Below are positions 60,901-64,000 of a stretch of DNA of 64,000 nt, one piece after another; positions within the stretch are counted from its first letter, which is position 1, and every line of letters starts with the position of its first letter. Origin of the DNA: Rhodobacteraceae bacterium Araon29. GTDB taxonomy: Bacteria; Pseudomonadota; Alphaproteobacteria; Rhodobacterales; Rhodobacteraceae. The stretch lies in the NCBI GenBank assembly GCA_039640505.1, contig CP046865.1:310001-374000 (forward strand), written 5' to 3'. Position numbers and translations under genes: made by a program. The notes below the pieces were generated by a model. The model did not search any database. It worked only from the letters and a program-made list of their open reading frames with translations, and was not told where the DNA came from.

Positions 60901-62467
60901 CAAAGGCGTGACGCTTATCTCGCCGCCGCCGCATCATGACATTTATTCCATCGAAGACCTTGCACAGCTAATCTATGATCTCAAACAGATCAATCCGCGC
61001 TGCAAGGTCACCGTCAAATTGGTGGCTGCCTCTGGGGTCGGCACCATCGCTGCTGGCGTTGCGAAAGCTGAGGCGGATGTGATCTTAATCTCTGGTCACA
61101 ACGGCGGCACCGGCGCGTCGCCTGCTACGTCGATCAAATTTGCCGGTCTGCCATGGGAAATGGGTCTGACCGAGGCGCATCAGGTATTGGCTATGAACAA
61201 TCTGCGCGACCGTATTACGCTGCGTACCGATGGGGGTCTGCGCACCGGGCGCGACATCGTGATGGCGGCCATGATGGGCGCCGAAGAATATGGCATTGGC
61301 ACCGCTGCACTTATCGCGATGGGCTGCATTATGGTGCGGCAATGCCAGTCCAACACCTGCCCTGTTGGCGTGTGCACGCAAAATGAAGACCTGCGCGCCA
61401 AATTTACTGGCTCTGCCGAAAAGGTTGTCAATCTGATTACCTATTATGCTCAGGAGGTGCGTGAAATTTTGGCCAGCATTGGCGCCCGGTCGCTGGACGA
61501 TATTATTGGCCGCGCTGATTTACTTAGCCAGGTCAGCCGTGGATCAGACCATCTTGACGATCTTGATTTGAACCCGCTTCTCATTACTGTCGATGGCGCT
61601 GATAAGATTGTCTATGACCGCAACCGGCCAAGAAATTCAGTGCCTGAGACGCTTGATGCGGAAATTGTGCGGGATGCAGAGCGTTTCTTGAAAGAGGGCG
61701 AAAAGATGCAGTTGAGCTATTCGGTTCAGAATACGCATCGTTCAGTGGGTACGCGGATATCAAGCCACATTGTTCAAAATTTCGGCATGCGCAACACCCT
61801 ACAAGATGATCATCTGACGGTGAAACTGTCCGGCAGCGCCGGACAGGCGCTTGGCGCCTTTGCCGCGCCGGGCTTAAAGCTAGAAGTGTCTGGCGATGCC
61901 AATGACTATGTTGGCAAAGGCCTGTCAGGTGGTATGATTACAGTTCGTCCGCCAATGTCCAGCCCGTTGATTGCCGCGGACAATACAATCATTGGCAATA
62001 CAGTGCTCTACGGCGCTACAGATGGCTATTTGTTTGCAGCGGGCCGGGCTGGTGAACGCTTTGCTGTACGAAACTCAGGGGCAAAAGTCGTCGTTGAAGG
62101 CTGCGGCAGCAATGGCTGTGAATATATGACGGGCGGCGTGGCTGTTGTGCTTGGCTCAATAGGCGCGAACTTTGGGGCCGGAATGACTGGCGGCATGGCG
62201 TATCTTTATAACCCGCAGGGTCAGGCTATGGAGATGCTCAATATGGAAACCCTCGTGACCTGTCCGGTCGCTGTGCCCCATTGGGAAGATCAGCTCAAAG
62301 AGTTGGTCAGCCGTCATACTGCAGAATCTGGCAGCCAGAAAGCTGCAGATATCCTGCAGCGCTGGGATTTGGAAAGACAGCATTTTGTGCAGATTTGCCC
62401 AAAGGAAATGTTGGTTCATCTACCGCATCCTTTAAGCATGGAACCGAAAAGCATTCCGGCCGAATAA
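57929..62467 (+). CDS. gltB: Glutamate synthase (NADPH) large subunit
   Basis: A 1512-residue enzyme transferring the glutamine amide to 2-oxoglutarate. About 34 N-terminal residues form a propeptide that is removed to expose catalytic Cys 35 in 'HASCGVGLVVSI'. The glutamine amidotransferase domain follows, then the central domain and the FMN/synthase domain ('SGEGGEDPAHFHPEPNGDN', 'GHNGGTGASPATSIKFAG'). The [3Fe-4S] motif is in 'CIMVRQCQSNTCPVGVC', and the C-terminal GxGxG helix domain is present. ATG 57929 has AAAGGAGA 6 bp upstream; an upstream in-frame start at 57878 would add 17 residues before this propeptide. All domains are intact. Confidence 0.96.
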   Translation: MTNFDSDWAAAQKAKRAWMSENSLYRHEDEHASCGVGLVVSIDGKPSRKVVENGIEALKAVWHRGAVDADGKTGDGAGIHVQIPVPFFYDQIRRTGHEPRKGELIAVGQVFLPRTDFGAQETCRTIVESEVLRMGYYTHGWRHVPVEVDCLGEKANATRPEIEQILISNSKGVNEETFERELYVIRRRIEKAATAAGIGDLYIASLSCRSIIYKGMMLAEQVADFYPDLRDERFESAFAIYHQRYSTNTFPQWWLAQPFRMLAHNGEINTLKGNVNWMKSHEIRMTSATFGDMAEDIKPIVPSGSSDSAALDAVFEMLVRAGRNAPMAKTMMVPESWSQQAKELPQAWRDMYSYCNSVMEPWDGPAALAMTDGRWVCAGLDRNGLRPMRYVVTGDGLLIAGSEAGMVPIDESTVREKGALGPGQILAVDMAEGQLFHDTDIKNKLAASQPFGSWVKKINELDDALAKVTEQPLFTGAELRKRQIAAGYSVEELEQILAPMAEDGKEPLASMGDDTPSAVLSNKYRPLSHYFRQNFSQVTNPPIDSLREYRVMSLKTRFGNLKNVLDESSAQTEILVLDSPFVGNAQWQELTRQFNANLVEIDCTFDLSNDAMALQSGLERIRSEAEDAVRSGAGHLVLTDHHSGPEKVAMPMILATSAVHSHLTRKGLRTFTSLNVRSAECVDPHYFAVIIGAGATVVNAYLAEDSLADRIERGLLEGSLTEIVSRYRNAIDQGLLKIMAKMGISVISSYRGGLNFEAVGLSRAMCAEYFPGLISRISGIGVSGVQKKTMDIHVTGWGATDSVLPIGGFYKSRRSGETHAWEAQSMHMMQAACSKASYDLWKQYSARMQANPPIHLRDLLAIKPLGAPVLLEEVESITSIRKRFVTPGMSLGALSPEAHKTLNVAMNRIGAKSDSGEGGEDPAHFHPEPNGDNPSAKIKQVASGRFGVTAEYLNQCEELEIKVAQGAKPGEGGQLPGMKVTDLIARLRHSTKGVTLISPPPHHDIYSIEDLAQLIYDLKQINPRCKVTVKLVAASGVGTIAAGVAKAEADVILISGHNGGTGASPATSIKFAGLPWEMGLTEAHQVLAMNNLRDRITLRTDGGLRTGRDIVMAAMMGAEEYGIGTAALIAMGCIMVRQCQSNTCPVGVCTQNEDLRAKFTGSAEKVVNLITYYAQEVREILASIGARSLDDIIGRADLLSQVSRGSDHLDDLDLNPLLITVDGADKIVYDRNRPRNSVPETLDAEIVRDAERFLKEGEKMQLSYSVQNTHRSVGTRISSHIVQNFGMRNTLQDDHLTVKLSGSAGQALGAFAAPGLKLEVSGDANDYVGKGLSGGMITVRPPMSSPLIAADNTIIGNTVLYGATDGYLFAAGRAGERFAVRNSGAKVVVEGCGSNGCEYMTGGVAVVLGSIGANFGAGMTGGMAYLYNPQGQAMEMLNMETLVTCPVAVPHWEDQLKELVSRHTAESGSQKAADILQRWDLERQHFVQICPKEMLVHLPHPLSMEPKSIPAE

Positions 62468-62471
62468 CCTC

Positions 62472-62526
62472 AGGCTAAGATATAAAACCGACTGGCTTAG
62501 CCCTTGCAGAATTATGAATGTTCTGC
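62472..62526 (+). terminator. Tandem hairpins after gltB
   Basis: AGGCTAAG (62472) pairs with CTTAGCCC (62496), seven of eight bases, and GCAGAA (62506) with TTCTGC (62521). They lie within 60 bp of the gltB stop. The T-tract is poor, so termination may be partial or the structures may protect the transcript end. Confidence 0.45.
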
Positions 62527-62608
62527 AGGGCGCCTGCCGTTTCAAGGATTGAATTATGAACTATAAACAGGCATTGATGCGGGACAATTCTTTTTCTGGA
62601 CCTGCTCA

Positions 62609-63274
62609 ATGCTGCGCTTGTATCACTCTCCTTTATCGCCCTTTTGCCGAAAGGTGCGGCTTTGTCTTGCTGAAAAGCGGGTGGAAGCGGAACTTGTTGA
62701 GGAAAAATACTGGGAAAGATCTGCTGACTTTTTGCGCCGAAATCCTGCAGGCAAAGTCCCTATTTTAAGAATTGAAGGCAAAGCCTTCACTGAGAGCACG
62801 GCGATTTGCGAATATCTTGAAGATATTCATCCAGACCCAGAGCTTATTCCAAAGGCCCCAGAAGAGCGATACGAAGTGCGCCGCTTGGTGGCTTGGTTTG
62901 ATGATAAGTTTCATCAAGAAGTAACTTCAAAATTGCTCTATGAGCGGGTTATCAAGAAAATATCCGGACAGGGGTTTCCTGATAGCAAAAATGTCAAACA
63001 GGGCGCTCGCAGTATCAAATTTCATATTAGCTATATGGAATGGTTGCTGGAGCGCCGGCGCTGGCTTGCGGGTGAGGAAATGAGTTTAGCCGATTTTGCG
63101 GCGGCGGCGCATTTTTCCGCGTTGGATTATATCTCGGATGTCGACTGGACGCGGTCACATGTGGTCAAAGACTGGTATGCAAAGATAAAATCGCGCCCAG
63201 CGTTTCGCAGTATCTTGGCGGATCAGGTGTCAGGGTTTCCTCCGCCGCTGCATTACAATGATCTGGATTTTTGA
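62609..63274 (+). CDS. fzlA: FzlA-like glutathione-S-transferase-fold protein
   Basis: A 221-residue GST-fold protein. The thioredoxin-like N-domain starts 'LRLYHSPLSPFCRKVRLCLA' and the helical C-domain contains 'WLAGEEMSLADFAAAAHFSA'. The C-terminus 'GFPPPLHYNDLDF' matches, from memory, the conserved tail of alphaproteobacterial FzlA, which binds FtsZ and controls constriction. Location immediately before queG, as in many alphaproteobacteria, supports this. Ordinary GSTs lack that tail. No SD is obvious before ATG 62609. Confidence 0.82.
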   Translation: MLRLYHSPLSPFCRKVRLCLAEKRVEAELVEEKYWERSADFLRRNPAGKVPILRIEGKAFTESTAICEYLEDIHPDPELIPKAPEERYEVRRLVAWFDDKFHQEVTSKLLYERVIKKISGQGFPDSKNVKQGARSIKFHISYMEWLLERRRWLAGEEMSLADFAAAAHFSALDYISDVDWTRSHVVKDWYAKIKSRPAFRSILADQVSGFPPPLHYNDLDF

Positions 63275-63291
63275 TCGCACCGGTTTAACTT

Positions 63292-63323
63292 GGGGGCGTT
63301 GCCCCCGCTTGGGCACACCCAAG
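63292..63323. promoter_or_regulatory. GC-rich double hairpin with downstream AGGTATTTT motif before queG
   Basis: GGGGGC (63292-63297) pairs with GCCCCC (63301-63306), and CTTGGG (63308-63313) with CCCAAG (63318-63323). AGGTATTTT then AAGAAAAAA follow just before the queG ribosome site GGAGGG. GC-rich hairpins ending in GGTATTTTT are a recurrent intergenic element in Rhodobacteraceae genomes as I recall them. It may act as terminator for fzlA. Confidence 0.6.
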
Positions 63324-63363
63324 CCCCCCAGAGGTATTTTGCGAAGAAAAAACTGGAGGGAGT

Positions 63364-64000
63364 ATGCAGCAGTTGAAAGCAGACTTGGAATTCAAGGCCC
63401 GCGAAGAAGGCTTTGACGATCTGCGCATCTGCCGCCCTTGGGAGGTGCCAGATGTGCCAGAGCAGTTAGAGGCTTTTTTGCAAAAAGGCTATCATGGGCA
63501 AATGCACTGGCTGGCGGAGCGCCGCGCCTGGCGCGGAGATCCCAGCCAATTATGGCCAGAGGCCAAATCGGTGATTATGCTGGCCGAGAATTATGCGCCG
63601 CAAGACAATCCAATGACGGTGATCGGGCAAAGTGACTGCGGCGCCATATCGGTTTATGCGCGCGGCAAAGATTATCATGATTTGGTGAAAAAAAGGCTTA
63701 AACGGGTAGCGCGCTGGCTACTTTCGGAGGCCGGCGGCGAGGTAAAAGTATTTGTTGATACTGCGCCCGTGCCAGAAAAACCGCTGGCCCAGGCTGCAGG
63801 ACTGGGCTGGCAGGGCAAGCACACCAATTTGGTAAGCCGAACTTTGGGAAACTGGTTCTTTATCGGATCGATCTTCACCACTTTGGAGTTGCCGGCTGAT
63901 ACGGCTGAGATTGATCACTGTGGGTCTTGCACAGCCTGTTTGATGGCCTGTCCGACTGATGCATTTCCAAAGCCTTATCAGTTGGACGCGCGACGCTGTA
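63364..64000 (+). CDS. queG: Epoxyqueuosine reductase QueG (5' part)
   Basis: 212 codons are visible and the frame runs off the window. The protein reduces epoxyqueuosine to queuosine in tRNA, using cobalamin and two [4Fe-4S] clusters. '[18 protein letters not shown]' and '[11 protein letters not shown]' are N-terminal family blocks, '[19 protein letters not shown]' the active-site region, '[20 protein letters not shown]' the cobalamin-contact block, and '[16 protein letters not shown]' the first cluster motif. GGAGGG precedes the ATG. The C-terminal HEAT-like part is outside the window. Confidence 0.95.
   Translation, partial: MQQLKADLEFKAREEGFDDLRICRPWEVPDVPEQLEAFLQKGYHGQMHWLAERRAWRGDPSQLWPEAKSVIMLAENYAPQDNPMTVIGQSDCGAISVYARGKDYHDLVKKRLKRVARWLLSEAGGEVKVFVDTAPVPEKPLAQAAGLGWQGKHTNLVSRTLGNWFFIGSIFTTLELPADTAEIDHCGSCTACLMACPTDAFPKPYQLDARRC

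Noticed and set aside
1-64000. CRISPR arrays, rRNA or tRNA genes
   Set aside because: No regularly spaced repeats, cas genes, rRNA segments or tRNA cloverleaf patterns were recognised anywhere in the window.

Overview
The window looks like the chromosome of an alphaproteobacterium, most likely a marine Rhodobacterales/Roseobacter-type organism. This is inferred from the conserved blocks (gltD-gltB, uppP-aroQ-matB, fzlA-queG with a GC-rich double hairpin between them, clpB behind a heat-shock-type promoter) and from the density of ABC importers. No rRNA or tRNA gene was recognised.

Layout. 1-7.4 kb: end of a binding-protein gene, a two-domain FbpB-type permease and an ATPase, coupled to a histidine phosphatase, followed by a Na/Pi-cotransporter-PhoU protein and pyruvate kinase. 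7.7-16 kb: an accessory, partly decayed catabolic island. It has a large MalT/LuxR-type regulator, an intact styrene-oxide-isomerase-like membrane protein (StyC-like), an acyl-CoA synthetase, a broken nitronate monooxygenase, a flavoprotein oxidoreductase and a second, frameshifted StyC-like gene. 16.2-16.6 kb: a scar zone with a copied 5' end of the hydrolase gene at 49 kb, an IS3-type fragment and one arm of an imperfect direct repeat. 16.8-27.9 kb: a visibly AT-rich, compact chemosensory operon. It runs ParA-like ATPase, double-CheW protein, methyl-accepting protein with a His-rich extracytoplasmic insert, CheA-receiver hybrid, triple-receiver adenylate cyclase, CheR, CheB. The other repeat arm lies just downstream, in the 3' end of a VOC-family gene.

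28-35.3 kb: small hypothetical proteins, then a complete 3.9-kb Tn3-family transposon inserted in a thermonuclease gene with an exact target duplication, then a PQQ-type sugar dehydrogenase. 35.5-47.4 kb: a dehydratase/ornithine-cyclodeaminase pair (EutBC-like), a branched-chain-type ABC importer, an AraC regulator, and an aldehyde dehydrogenase / cupin / FAD-monooxygenase group. Two matching promoter-proximal elements, one before the importer and one between araC and the dehydrogenase, suggest one AraC-controlled uptake and oxidation regulon. 47.4-49.1 kb: an IS66 remnant and an alpha/beta hydrolase. 49.3-64 kb: housekeeping genes pyrF, clpB, matB, aroQ, uppP, gltD, gltB, fzlA and the start of queG.

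The best candidate for an undescribed system is the 11-kb chemosensory operon. It has no CheY, CheZ or flagellar gene. Its likely output is cAMP made by a receiver-controlled cyclase, and it carries its own ParA-type positioning ATPase and a possible ParP-like double-CheW adaptor. Next in interest are the StyC-like island and the AraC regulon. All functional statements rest on reading motifs and remembered family features; no database search was possible.
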